In this document: positions 12,040-23,317 of the stretch, one piece after another | How positions within the stretch are numbered: position 1 is the stretch's first letter | How the letters are laid out: every line of letters begins with the position of its first letter | Source: Anopheles merus | Lineage: Eukaryota; Arthropoda; Insecta; Diptera; Culicidae | Reading direction: 5' to 3' | Assembly (NCBI RefSeq): GCF_017562075.2 | Contig: NC_054081.1 | Location: 21,350,977 to 21,414,976 of the forward strand | DNA length: 64,000 bases | Notes under the pieces: model-generated | Told to the model about the DNA's origin: nothing | Seen by the model: the letters and a program-made list of their open reading frames with translations, nothing else | The model's database searches: none | Position numbers and translations under genes: made by a program

Positions 12040-13355
12040 TGTTGCAAACTATTGCAACAGCACTCTTTCTTTCGCCCGTAGTAGTATTAAGTATTAAATA
12101 ACAAGCGTTTTCTTAAGCAGTCTTATATTATTTTATTGCGACGCTAAAAATCAATCGCTTGACTCGGGCTACCGCGAAAGAGTCGCCTTCGGTCATTGCC
12201 TTAGCCACGCTGTTCGGGAGCCTTTGAGCGATCGGGAATATTCGGCTCGATCGGTATTGGATGCTTCCCACACTACGCGTTTGTACCGCGCTCTGTCGGG
12301 AATCACTGTAGATAACACCGACAGATCGAATCTAACGTTAATAATTATTAACATTACCCCCCAGTATTTGTGAGCCCTACGAACACTCTTCCTGGTTTGG
12401 TTCAATCTTAACAGTCTGTGCTTCCTATTTCTATACGAACGCAATACTGGCTTACGAAATTTGGCTGAATAATAGTTTGTTGAATTTTGCATCGTATTAT
12501 TACGTCCTGACTGATTGCTCTGCCCTGCATAGTTGCTCTGCCCTGCCTGTAGGATTTGCTCCCTTGGAGAAAATGGCGTTACACTTCTCACTGAACAGAT
12601 TGCATCGCTGAGCGTTGTCAATTGTGCTAACGTAAATAATGCCGATAAATATGCTATGTTCATTGCACGAAATACTAACGTTTGGCATATATTGTAATAC
12701 CACCTCGAAAAAGATCACTTGTTTGTATCAGCTTTCCTAATACACTGCACTTCAGCACGGCTTGTTCCGATTTTCTTCAGGAACTATTAGGCACCGGCAA
12801 CGGGTGAGATGAACAGGGAACCGACACAATAACTGATTTCTTTTCCTAGCTTTTCTACTAACACACGCACAACCGCTATAAAACAATTCCTCAACTAGTA
12901 ACTTTTTCTGTTCCTCACTTCAGCACAGCGATTCCGAATTACCTCAGGAACTTTTCTAAGCTGGCAACGGGTGAGATTGTTGAAAGAGAAACTGTTTTAA
13001 GTAAAAGGAACTTTTAATTCGTCAATTGATTTTTAGAATGTTGCAAACTATTGCAACAGCACTCTTTCTTTCGCCCGTAGTAGTATTAAGTATTAAATAA
13101 CAAGAGTTTTCTTAAGCAGTCTTATATTATTTTATTATTGCGACGCTAAAAATCAATCGCTTGACTCGGGCTACCGCGAAAGAGTCGCCTTCGGTCATTG
13201 CCTTAGCCACGCTGTTCGGGAGCCTTTGAGCGATCGGGAATATTCGGCTCGATCGGTATTGGATGCTTCCCACACTACGCGTTTGTACCGCGCTCTGTCG
13301 GGAATCACTGTAGATAACACCGACAGATCGAATCTAACGTTAATAATTATTAACA
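12040..13355 (-). mobile_element. 1.3-kb non-autonomous LTR element (TRIM-like)
   Basis: Two nearly identical direct repeats (12040-12353 and 13039-13355), each starting TGTTGCAAAC and ending TTATTAACA, flank a 685-bp interior. The outside is bounded by the 5-bp duplication CTTCC (12035-12039 and 13356-13360). A purine run (CTGGGGGGTAA on the minus strand) abuts the left LTR, so transcription is probably leftward. No gag or pol is present, so mobilisation would have to be in trans. Confidence 0.88.
12193..12663 (-). CDS. Hypothetical protein with signal peptide inside the mini-LTR element
   Basis: A 156-residue frame begins at 12663 in the interior and runs into the LTR. It opens with a hydrophobic, signal-peptide-like stretch (MNIAYLSALFTLAQL). 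This is followed by repeated Gln/Gly/Ser (QAGQSNYAGQSNQSG) and a basic Arg-rich segment (RSYRNRKHRLLRLNQTRK). The position, just before the 3' LTR and entering it, resembles an env remnant, but no fusion or transmembrane domain is visible. I do not recognise the protein, and it could be a chance frame. Confidence 0.3.
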   Translation of the reverse strand: MNIAYLSALFTLAQLTTLSDAICSVRSVTPFSPREQILQAGQSNYAGQSNQSGRNNTMQNSTNYYSAKFRKPVLRSYRNRKHRLLRLNQTRKSVRRAHKYWGVMLIIINVRFDLSVLSTVIPDRARYKRVVWEASNTDRAEYSRSLKGSRTAWLRQ

Positions 13356-13510
13356 CTTCCTGTACCACTAATAGGCTTGGCTATCAGTAACTTAAATGCC
13401 CATAGCAGGATAATCATCCCAGCGTATGGGGGCACGATCCATTCGAGGCTTTTACCCATGCCGATGTTATTGAGCGGTAGGAGTTGACGATTGTATCACG
13501 AGATTGACTA

Positions 13511-14084
13511 ATTATTTGAAGTTCACTTACTACTTACAACAAATAGTTTTTTTTCACATAAATCGTTTACAACATAACGGCACTCAAACGGTTGTCGAAT
13601 GGAACAGAATGCTTCGAATCGAATGGCTAAATATTGGAATCATGCCGAGTACCAAGATCAAGCGGATATCGTGGCATAAAAAATAAATACATTTTATTTT
13701 TCGTTGTTCATAATCGCATATTAAAATACATCTCTTCCAACCCGTTCTGCCATATGAGTACAGATTTAAATTTTATAATAATTATTTGTCTGGTTAGGAT
13801 AAGCTAAATTATAACAAAAAGTATAATAGATGTTACAAATAACACCATAACACCAAATAACATATTTTGGTTTCGCTTATCACGATTTTTATAAGCGATA
13901 CGCGACGAAGTGCGATGAATATTCATGTGAGCATGGGAGAGTGCACAGGCAACACATACTGTGTGCGAGAAAGAGTGAACAGTTATCTTGCATGCAGCAA
14001 GCAACAGCCGGACAAAGCCGGTTTTTTTAAAGAACGGAACGCACGAACGATAGCACCTTGCTGACAATATTGAAGCGGCAAAGA
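13511..14084. other. Right interior of the inner hAT-like element
   Basis: AT-rich DNA with short open frames only (13504-13686 +, 13804-14067 -). No transposase motif is seen. Confidence 0.45.
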
Positions 14085-14310
14085 CCGCAACGGAGTGAAC
14101 GGAAAGAACGTATTGAACGGAACGGAATGAACGGAAAGAACGGAATGAACGGAAAGAACGAAATGAACGGAAAGAACGAAATGAACGGAACGGAACGGAA
14201 TGAACGGAATGAACGGAACGGAGCGGAATGAACGGAAAGAACGGAATGAACGGAACGGAGCGGAATGAACGGAAAGAACGGAATGAACGGAACGGAACGA
14301 TTTTGTATAA
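14085..14310 (+). repeat. GGAACGGAATGAACGGAAAG minisatellite
   Basis: About 225 bp of tandem units built from GGAACG, GGAATGAAC and GGAAAGAAC. It lies near the right end of the inner hAT-like element and is translatable in several frames, but not a gene. Confidence 0.92.
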
Positions 14311-15733
14311 AGGATCGGAACGGAACGGCCTACATAAAGAACGGAACTTTTTTACTAGGTTCGGACCGGAACGGCCAACACTAGTCCGGAGCCGTTGGTC
14401 CGGAGTCGTTGATTCATCGCTGGCTCAGGAACGGTGGGCCCGAAGCCGGCTCCGGAGCCGTTGGAACGGAGTCGTGAGTGCAGAGCCGTTAGTCCGGAGC
14501 CGGCTATGGATCCGTTTGTGCGGAGCCGGCTCCGGAGCCGTTGGTGCGCTCCGAAACGCCCATCACTAGTAACCAACCAATAAAACGTAATCCTGTAACC
14601 CTGCAACTCGCATTTTCGCTATCAAGCATTTCATTACTTGTCTTTGGCAATCATAGCTAATAAGTTTTTGTTTACTATGAAATCATTAGAACTAGTGTTG
14701 GGTAAAGTAGCACAATTCAGTGTGCTGTGCGCACACGCACTTTGCCCTAAATGTGCTGTGCGCACAGTGCGCACTTCGAACCACTGCGGAAGTGCTAACA
14801 CAGTGCTAGCACTTTCGCACAGTGCGCTCTCTGAGAACAGTGTGGCTGTGCTAGCACAGTGCTAGCACTTCCGCACAGTGCGCTCTCTGAACACAGTGCG
14901 GAAGTGCTAGCACAGTGCTAGCGCTTTTCGCACAATGCACACACTTCGCACAGTGCGCACTCTTCGCACAGTGCGCTCTTTCAGCACAATGCGCTCTCTC
15001 AGCACAGTGCGTTCTCTCAGCACAGTGCGTTCTTTCACTAAGTCTGCATACACCCAAACGACCAAAACGCGATGAATGGGTAAAACTATGGACCTAAGAT
15101 GGGGCCCTATCTCAGTACCCAAACTGGTACCCAAAGCCAGACAATTTTGGACTTCTTTTTTGAGAGAGAGCCAAAAAGCTGATGCTCCTCCTCCCTCTCT
15201 CTCCCCATTCTCTCACTAATATTGTTTATACGAGTTCTACGAGAGGGAAAGGGGAGGAGATTTAGCAAGTGGTTTACTACATATAATTTAATATGAGGAG
15301 AGACACCGTCACGCCAATATCGAGAATTTGATATAGGGCGGTGGTGTTTGGTTAATCGGCGTTTCGTGTGGACCACGGATGCTAAATGGAAATGCTTTGT
15401 ATATTTCCGTACAGTGTCTCATTGCGGCGGAACCTTACAAATGTTATAGCGCGGTCGAATCAGGAATCGCGCATCGGATCGATGGAAGAAGGGAGTACGA
15501 ACGAGGGGGGAGAAGATAAAGCACAGAGAAAAACGCTGCACATTCACTCATACATTCTTACAGCAGCAGGCAATTCGCGAGAACATGAAATAGAGAGAGT
15601 ATATTTTAACGCTCGCGAATGAGTGCAAGCAGGTGCGGTACAGAAGATAGAGCAAGATATCTCAGTTTTTGTTCAAGCTTGGTCCAAATGTTTCCTTGGG
15701 CAGTGAGTGTCTTGCCTTGCATTGTGTTCAGAG

Positions 15734-16241
15734 TAGTGATGTGCTGTATGGAGCGCACCCACGACTCCGATCCGACTCCGACTATTGTTAGTTCGATTCC
15801 GACTCCGGCAAAATGGAACCACTAGATCCGCCCGGAGTCGGAGTCGTTCGCAGTCGTCCGGAGTCGACCGGAGTCGTCCGGAGTCGACGACTCCGAACGA
15901 CTCCAAACGCCTCCGAACGGCTCCGACTCCGGGCGACTCCGGACGACTCCGGACGACTCCGAACGACTCCGAACGACTCCGAACGACTCCGGACGACTCC
16001 GACTCCGGGCGACTCCGGACGACTCCGGATGACTCCGGATGACTCCGAACGACTCCGGATGACTCCGAATGACTCCGACTCCGGGCGACTCCGGGCGACT
16101 TCGTACGACTCCGGACGACTCCGGACGATTCCGAACGACTCCGGATATTGCAGCGCGGACCTACCTTCCGGAGTCGATTCCGAATTTAACGGAGTCGGAT
16201 CGGAGTCGACTCCGGATTTTTGCCAACTTTACCCATCACTA
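15734..16241. mobile_element. 508-bp hAT-like element made of GACTCCGGAC repeats
   Basis: The termini TAGTGATGTGCTG (left) and TAGTGATGGGTAAAG (right, inward) are flanked by exact 8-bp duplications GTTCAGAG (15726-15733 and 16242-16249). Most of the interior (15765-16215) is a 10-bp tandem array of GACTCCGGAC/GACTCCGAAC units. It is nested in the element at 14693-16447. Confidence 0.9.
15765..16215 (+). repeat. 10-bp GACTCCGGAC minisatellite
   Basis: Dozens of 10-bp units with small variations run here. Open frames over it (for example 15813-16349) are repeat artefacts rich in Arg, Thr, Pro and Asp. Confidence 0.93.
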
Positions 16242-16675
16242 GTTCAGAGAGCGTACTGTGTGAAGAGTGCGCACTGTGCGAAAAGTGTGCTAAGAGAGCG
16301 CACTGTGCAAAGTGTGCGCATTGTGCGAAAAGTGCTAGTACTGTGCTAGCACTGTGCTAGCACAATGCGCACTTCAAGCACTGTGCTGTGCGCACAGTAT
16401 GATGTGCTGTGCGCACAGTGCGCACAGTAGCACTTTGCCCAACACTAATTAGAACGAACTCCAAGTGCACTATTCTACGATAATCGAAAAAAGACGAGTA
16501 GCATAAAACCACTTCGCATTGTCTAAGATTTTGTCATTATTTTTGTCTTAGTTTATACGCCATTCACAATGTTGTTGTCTTGTTTGCATGTCACATTTCA
16601 TCATCGGTTATCATTCGCTGGACAATGCGTTGGGTCACATCAAAATGTAGAGCTGTTAGAGCTTGTGTGGATTTT

Positions 16676-16960
<285 letters not shown>

Positions 16961-16990
16961 AATATTTTTATTATTATAATTTTTTTATTT

Positions 16991-17784
16991 TTATTTATTT
17001 GATATTTTGTTGGCCTCTAGGAATTCGACGTTGAAGGAATTCGACGGCCATGACGAGTTTGGTGGGAAGGAATAATAGATAGGAATCGAGGATAGGAGGG
17101 CGGGAACATCCAAGTCATCGGAAAGGAGGCAGGCAATGAAATATGACTGGGTATGATAGTTGCGCGTTTTCAATGACTCTAGCCCGATCAAACAGTATCG
17201 GATAGGATACGAAGGAATTCGATCCGATCGTCCATGAAAACGACGGATTGCGACACGAGTGAATTTTTGCTGAATTCGTTCGATCCTATCGATCAGTGTT
17301 AGGCCAGCAGGCCACCAAACTACCGACGCATTCTCAAGTATCGGGCGGACCCAACAGCAGTACAGGGACTTTAAACACGTAGGATCAGTAATTTCAGAGG
17401 ACATACGAATAATGAGACCGAGCATTTCATTGGCCTTATTAAGTTAAGGGTGATTTCAATGTGTTCTTGGAACGAGAGTTTCTCGTCGATCCACACTTCA
17501 AGGTCCTTTGTGACAGTAACTCTCTTAAGTACAGTGTCACAAAGAACGTAATCATGCTCGATCTTATTGGACGAGCGACCATACGAAATGACACAACATT
17601 TATACGGAGACAGAATAAGACCGTTGGAGTTACACCAAACATTAAACCAATCGATGTAATCTTGTAGACGCGCACAATCAGTTAACGAAGACACTAGGAA
17701 AAATGGTAGGAAAATGTTGATGTCGTCAGCGTAAAGCAAACAACCATCAGGAGGAAGAACATTAACACAATCGTTGTTTTGCAT
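16991..17784 (-). pseudogene. Jockey/CR1-type LINE reverse transcriptase, 3' half
   Basis: This is a reverse transcriptase for target-primed retrotransposition. The frame 17784-17371 carries the catalytic YADDINIFLPF, WFNVWCNSNGLIL and KDLEVWIDEKLSFQEHI. After a frame change at about 17425 the C-terminal region continues with FTDPTCLKSLYCC-like sequence, VRPILENASVVWWP and RIQQKFTRVAIRRF, ending at 16991. The 5' end joins an unrelated RTE fragment at about 17795. It is dead because of the frame change and truncation. The same family supplies the fragments at 18546-19050, 22310-23100 and 7470-8640. Confidence 0.85.
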
Positions 17785-17794
17785 GGGTTCTTAA

Positions 17795-18240
17795 CAATCG
17801 TAGTGCAATCGTAGGGATTTGGCGCTCTCTGCACTTCTGGAGGATATGCCGTGGAGCAAAAAATTGGCTTCCACTCCTCCGGTAGTTCCTTCTGGTCCCA
17901 GACTTTCACGATTAGCTGATGTATTTCGACGATAAGCCTCTCTGGCCCCATCTTGAAGAGCTCGGCCGCCAGTCCATCACTGCCAGCAGACTTATTGCTC
18001 TTAAGGTGCTTGATGGCGCTGGCAATCTCATCCAGAGATGGTGGGGGCACTTCGTCGTCTGTATCATTTCTGTCGCTGTTGTTACTGCTGTGCTACTGCT
18101 GTAGTGGTTGCCAGCCTCTTCTGCACTTGCTCCATTCAGGTGTCCTTCGTAGTAGCACTTCCACCTTTCGATCACCTCCCGCTCGTCTGTCAGGCGATTT
18201 CCTTCCGTATCCTGGCGCATTGCGGTTTTAGGAGCAAAAC
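17795..18240 (-). pseudogene. RTE-clade LINE fragment
   Basis: Start of an RTE reverse transcriptase: LTDEREVIERWKCYYEGHLNG, then after a frame change PPSLDEIASAIKHLKSNKSAG and GLAAELFKMGPERL, up to LPEEWK. These are conserved RTE stretches upstream of the palm. Frame changes at about 18050 and 17870 and the abrupt junction with the LINE at 17790 show it is a relic. Confidence 0.85.
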
Positions 18241-18308
18241 CCGCTTCGGGCCTAGGGGAAGTTAGGGTTGGTTCGACACTGTTGGTAGGTTCGACAGCTT
18301 GCCGTTTT
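18241..18308. other. Short spacer between LINE fragments
   Basis: A few dozen bases between the RTE fragment and the (AAT)n tail. Nothing is recognised. Confidence 0.4.
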
Positions 18309-19050
<742 letters not shown>

Positions 19051-19300
19051 TGAAGAAGCGGTAGTTTTTATAGAACTTTTTGTAGAATTTTTTTACACAT
19101 TATTTATATTAACTGTTTCAAATTTTTGAGTCACATTTCACTCGCGATGTTATCAAACCAAGAAGGTTATAATCATGGAATTTAGCTATCATTCTCTCAT
19201 ATAACGTGTGCGAAACTCTGACTCAAAACAAGTACTTAATATATGGTTTAAACTTATTAAAATTAATATTGTTATTAATACTAAAACTGTCATAGGTCGC
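19051..19300. other. Unannotated AT-rich spacer
   Basis: No feature recognised between LINE fragments. Confidence 0.4.
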
Positions 19301-19686
19301 ATTAAAGTCAATGATGACGTGATGTGTTCTACAGTTGTACTCAAAGCATTTCTGCAAGATCTGCCGGAGTGTGAACAGCTGTACAGTTGTCGAGCGTTCC
19401 TCCATGAAGCCTGCTTGATACTCCCCTACAATCGTTGAAGCAGAAGTTGAGAGAAGATTTTACAGGCGATATTTGGTATGGGTCGGTCTGATGGTACAGT
19501 CATAAGTGTCGATTATCTGATTCAAACGGAAATGTGTCAAACAAAACCGCGCTGCACGAACTGAAACGAAATCGGTATTATACAAGCTAGTTAGAGATTT
19601 CTTTCGTTGACTCGAGACTTTGCTACCAAACTGATCTGAAATGGATTTGTTTGTCAAAACAAACTGCAACGCGTAACGCATGAAGT

Positions 19687-19895
19687 CCTTCCTTCCTTTT
19701 GGCACAAAAACCGCTGTCGGTCAAGGCCTGCCTATACCCACTACTAGTGAAGTGAGCTTGGCTTTCAATGACTTATTGTAACCATAGCAGGATAGTCAGT
19801 CCTACGTATGGGGGCACGGTCTATTCGGGGCTTGAACCCATGGCGGGCATGTTGTTAAGTCGTACGAGTTGACGCATGAAGTATCGTACCAATTT
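19687..19895 (-). mobile_element. tRNA-derived SINE, copy 2
   Basis: Full-length by alignment to the 52-kb copy, from the GGCACAAAAACCGCTGTCGG region to GTTGACGCATGAAG. On the minus strand it has a B-box-like GGTTCAAGCCC. It is moderately diverged. Confidence 0.8.
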
Positions 19896-20297
19896 ATAAT
19901 TATTTCTACGTGTGGCATATTATTGTTCTTTAAATGTGTTTGGCAATGTCATGAAAAGTAGCGCTTGTGGTATGATTTTCTATTTTTTGTTTATTTTGTT
20001 ATTCCCACTCTTTTTCCAGTTAATATTAACAAAAAATCCCTTTTGAATGTAATTACATGCAATTCGCGTGGTTTAAAAATATGTATTTAGCAGTTAAACC
20101 GTAAAACAAAACACTTTCCGTAGCTTTAACCTGACGGAAAGCTGTTGGACAAAAAACGGTCTCCGTTTGAGTCAGGTAAAGCAAATGACCTTCGTTCAGT
20201 TCGATGTATCAAACCAGGGACAAATCGAGTGCTCTAACACGAATCATAATAGAAAATGAGCATTTTTGATACTTTTTCTCAAGCAGTTGAGTCACAT

Positions 20298-20494
20298 AAT
20301 CGGCACTATAAACTCGTATGACTTAATAACATGCCCGTCATGGGTTAACTTAACAACAAGCCCCGAATAGACCGTAGGACTGACTATCCTACTATGGTAA
20401 CAATAAGTCACTGAAAGCCAAGCTCACTGCATTAGTGGATACAGGCAGGCCTTGACCGACAGCGGTTGTTGTGCCAAAAAAGAAGAAGAAGAAT
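20298..20494 (+). mobile_element. tRNA-derived SINE, copy 3
   Basis: Plus orientation, from AAACTCGTATGACTTAATAAC to the 3' GAAGAAGAAGAA tail at 20480-20494. The tRNA-like head is partly decayed. Confidence 0.8.
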
Positions 20495-20690
20495 GCCTCG
20501 ATAGTTCTCGAAGTCCAACCTGTCCCCTTTTTTGAAGACTGGTACAAAGACACCGGTCATCTAGTCATGGGGCAGTTCTTCTATCTCCCAAACTTTGCCT
20601 ATCACCAAATCAAGCACTCGAGCTAGGCTCTCCCCTCCATGTTAGAGGAGCTCGTCAGAGAGCTGATCACCCGCAGCTCAGATACTTTTA

Positions 20691-20862
20691 CATGGTTTCT
20701 CATGCCAACTCAACATCGTAACACTATTTTTAGAACACGTTAAACGATTGTCAACATCGTACATACAATTCGAATCCGTAAACTCTTTTCAATTTGGTAA
20801 CTCTAGGCTTTGAACGCGTAAAATCCCAACTCGAATTTGGAAAATGTAAGCTGGATGACAAG
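20691..20862. repeat. Left inverted end of a Tc1/mariner-type family
   Basis: It begins CATGGTTTCTCATGCCAACT after a TA and matches one arm of the 340-bp MITE at 26204-26543. It also matches, inverted, 26992-27164. Its homology with 26992-27164 extends further (to CTGGATGACAAGTCA) than with the MITE, so these two arms probably belong together. Confidence 0.65.
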
Positions 20863-22309
20863 TCACTGACTGTTTGTTCATTCTACATGTTTTGAAACTG
20901 TGTTCCGATCGATCTGAACAGGAGTAGTGATGGGCTTGCAAATTTTGCTAGAGTCGGAAATATCAGATTGCGGTGTAATTGGAGGAAGGGTCTATATCCG
21001 GACTCTTTCGGACTCATCCACTCCAAATGCTTTTGGGATGAGCTCGATCGAATCTCTATGACGTCGGGCGAATCCGAAAAATTCCAGTAATAAAACAAAT
21101 AAATCAACTACTTTTACAGCCTGCTCCAGAGTTACGCGGATACGGATAAATGTAGTTTTCAACATTTGACAGATAAAATGTCAAACCTGTACATTTTGTT
21201 TAAAGAAATGTCCAACGCATTTTTCCAAGAAAACTTTATTCACTAAAAAGCCAGAAATAAAAGAGTTTTCTGAATGAAACGTAAATAATAAATGATAACG
21301 TGAATAAAAGAAATAAATTTAATCGAAACTAATGACTAATCAAAGGGTTTTTTTTACCTGAAAATCGTAAAATTCCACCGACGCGGATATTCGATATTCG
21401 AATTATGCACGGGAACATAAACACGGAATATGTTGGAAACATTCTGTACGTTTTAATTACAAGAAAGTAGTACTTTAAATCCAACCCGTTTGTAACGTTC
21501 CAAAATCATTCAGACTCGTTTGAACAGTTGCATTTGTTTAGTTTTTACCATTCTGATTATTTATTGTTTGATAAAATAAATAAATTAATAAATAAATAAC
21601 TTAATAAGTAAATAAATAAATACGCAACTAAATATATTAGTCAATCAATCAATAAAGCAATAAACAAAAATTATTTATAAATAAGTAAATAAGTAACTTG
21701 ATAAATAAAACTATAAATAAATAAATAAATTAATTAATAAACGCCGTTTTTTTCAGGTACCAGGTACCTGTCCTTTAATTTGTGCTGTTTAGAAATGACA
21801 GTTCAATACAAAGGTCACGTTATGAGGAGGATATTTGAAAAAAAAAAAAAACGGTTATCAGAGCACATTGTCAGGATGAAAAAAACACTGTACAGTCTGT
21901 TCTCAAGGAATTCGCGTAACTTGAATATCCGCAAAATTCGAATTTCGCGACTTTCGACCAAAATACAATTGGTTACTAGGTATTTTTGATTAATATTAGT
22001 ATTTTTATACACTTTATAATTCATTTGATACGATTCGTACAGAATATCTGATATTTTTCGTTTGTAAGTCGATTGAATTTATTAGAAAAAATGCAATTTA
22101 TATTGCGTTTGACATTTCTTAAAGCAAATTGTAGTGATTTGACATTTGATCTGCCAAATTAAGAAAACCACGTATCTCCAAACTTTACGGAACGGACTTT
22201 AATTCATCACAAGTTTCAAATATTCTCATTGAAAAAACATAAAGTGTGTGAAAACTGGCTTATTTTTATAAAAAAAGATAATTTTCGAAAAATAATCAGG
22301 AATATTTGT
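20863..22309. other. AT-rich DNA with TAAA-type simple repeats
   Basis: There is no gene. About 21555-21745 is imperfect (TAAA)n/(AATA)n. Around 21890-22190 there are weak resemblances (CCACGTATCTCC, TTCGCGACTTTCGACC) to the 354-bp MITE at 41712-42065, suggesting an older relative. A lone TAGTGATGGGC terminus occurs at 20925. Confidence 0.45.
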
Positions 22310-23100
22310 TTATTTTATTTGTTTATTTGTAAATGTTAAGTGATTGGCCATCATTGGCCTTATCACTGATCTTATAAACTAAACTTATAATAACATAAAG
22401 CATCACGGTACAATGTAACATCAGCACAAAATAAATAACACAGAGTATCACAGCAAGAGAAACAGGTTAACTTAGGGAATTCCAGTCAAAAGAGTCATAA
22501 TGTGCATTAAATCTAAAAGCCATCGCAGTCAAAGGTTCATTATCGCTATATGCACGTCTAGTTTGGTCAACTCTTAGTAGCCTAAAGTTTCTTAAAATAC
22601 GAGCAGGTACGTGGAAATTAACTCTAGCTAAAAGGTCCGGTGAATCTATCTCTCCTAGGATGATTTTTTTCATAAACAAGATTTGCGCCGTTTCGCGACG
22701 AGTAGCGAGAGACTCGAGTCCAAAAATTAAACACCGGGCATGATAACTAGGTCTTGCTGCTACGTTACGCCAGGGTGTGAACCGTAAGACCAAACGGGTG
22801 AATTTTTTCTGCACTGACTCAATCTTATTCGACCATAACGACGACGATGGGCACCAAACTACTGAGGAGTATTCTAAGATGGATCTGACTAGTGATTTGT
22901 AGAGTGCGACAAGACAATGTGGGTCGGAGAATTCTCTCGACTGCCTGCGTATAAATCCTAGCATTCTGTTCGCTCTATCAATAATTTCGTTATGGTGCAC
23001 ATGAAAGTCAAGTTTACGGTCAAGGGTAACTCCTAAGTCTTTTACTGCACTGTGTCGTTGTAATTGTGTACCGGAGATGCAGTAGTTAAACACTATTGGA
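22310..23100 (-). pseudogene. Jockey/CR1-type LINE 3' end
   Basis: A 208-residue frame (23093-22467) encodes the region from the RT thumb onward: VKDLGVTLDRKLDFHVHH, FSDPHCLVALYKSLVRSILE, KKFTRLVLRFTPWRN and YHARCLIFGLESLATRR. It ends at a natural-looking stop, followed by an A- and AAAT-rich 3' tail at 22310-22340 (minus strand). The upstream palm domain is missing, so this is a 5'-truncated insertion. The frame itself is open, suggesting it is younger than the copy at 16991-17784. Confidence 0.85.
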
Positions 23101-23225
23101 CAATTAGGAATATGTGATTAAATAAATCATTTGATTCTTTAGCAATGTTATTCGCATACGCGGGTGAGGTTGAGTTGCGATGACGCCGCATAAACGGCGC
23201 TCCACTGTAAATCAATAAATAAATC

Positions 23226-23317
23226 AATCTTCTTCTTCTTTTGGCTCAAAATTTGAACCCATGACTGGCATGTTGTTAAGTCGTACGAGTTGACGACAGT
23301 ACTACGAGACCGGTTAA
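23226..23317 (-). mobile_element. tRNA-derived SINE, copy 4, internally deleted
   Basis: It keeps the (GAA)n tail (CTTCTTCTTC on plus) and the tRNA-like promoter half (TTGAACCCATGACTGGCATG to ACTACGAGACCGG), with about 100 bp of the body missing. AATAAATAAATCAAT occurs on both sides and fits a target-site duplication. Confidence 0.75.

Larger units (their letters stand above)
12009..13510 (-). mobile_element. tRNA-derived SINE, copy 1, split by a mini-LTR element
   Basis: The 3' part (GGTCAAAGCC region, 12009-12039) and the 5' part (13356-13510, ending at the tRNA-like promoter near ACGATTGTATCACGAGA) align to the other SINE copies. The two parts are separated exactly by the LTR element 12040-13355 with a CTTCC duplication. 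It is more diverged than the copies at 50 and 52 kb. Confidence 0.75.
11709..14383. mobile_element. Inner hAT-like element with GGAACG tandem array
   Basis: The termini TAGTGTTGGGAATTTCG (left) and TAGTGTTGGCCGTTCCGG (right, inward) are flanked by exact 8-bp duplications GTCCGGAG (11701-11708 and 14384-14391). It inserted into the tandem GGCTCC DNA of the outer element. A tandem array of GGAACGGAATGAACGGAAAG-type units fills 14085-14310. The left end has matching AACGGAACGG units (11735-11775) and a 16-base G run at about 11838-11853. It carries an interrupted SINE. Confidence 0.88.
11298..14568. mobile_element. Outer hAT-like element with GGCTCC tandem ends
   Basis: The termini TAGTGATGAGCAAAACGG (left) and TAGTGATGGGCGTTTCGG (right, read inward) are flanked by exact 8-bp duplications GTAACCAA (11290-11297 and 14569-14576). 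Both ends carry tandem GGCTCCGGAGCCG-type units (11312-11425 and 14392-14545). Without the nested inner element it would be about 588 bp, so it is a MITE-sized hAT-like unit with no transposase. Confidence 0.88.
14693..16447. mobile_element. hAT-like element with GTGCGCAC tandem ends
   Basis: The termini TAGTGTTGGGTAAAGTAGC (left) and TAGTGTTGGGCAAAGTGC (right, inward) are flanked by exact 8-bp duplications ATTAGAAC (14685-14692 and 16448-16455). Both ends hold GCGCACAGTGCGC and AGTGCTAGCACAGTGC tandem units (14705-15035, 16250-16435), palindromic and able to fold. It is interrupted by a second hAT-like unit at 15734-16241. No transposase is seen. Confidence 0.9.
19301..20690 (-). pseudogene. 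RTE-clade LINE fragment, interrupted by two SINEs
   Basis: On the minus strand 20690-20505 holds decayed RTE sequence before the palm (GDQLSDELL-like, then WEIEELPHD-like, KKGDRLDF-like, all with stops). The part 19440-19301 holds the next conserved block (QAGFMEERSTTVQLFTLRQI and HHVIIDFNATYDS). The intervening 19460-20500 contains two SINE copies in opposite orientation. The order and orientation of the two blocks fit one old RTE copy split by later insertions. Confidence 0.7.

Noticed and set aside
14228..14569. 113-codon Asn/Glu/Arg-rich frame
   Set aside because: It lies over the GGAACG and GGCTCC arrays of the hAT-like elements.
15785..16349. Arg/Thr/Pro-rich frames that look like low-complexity proteins
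   Set aside because: They read through the GACTCCGGAC minisatellite. Translatability is a property of the repeat.
14690..16450. Clustered GTGC repeats as a CRISPR-like or centromeric array
   Set aside because: The units are too short and variable, with no spacers. They are the ends of a transposon with an 8-bp duplication.
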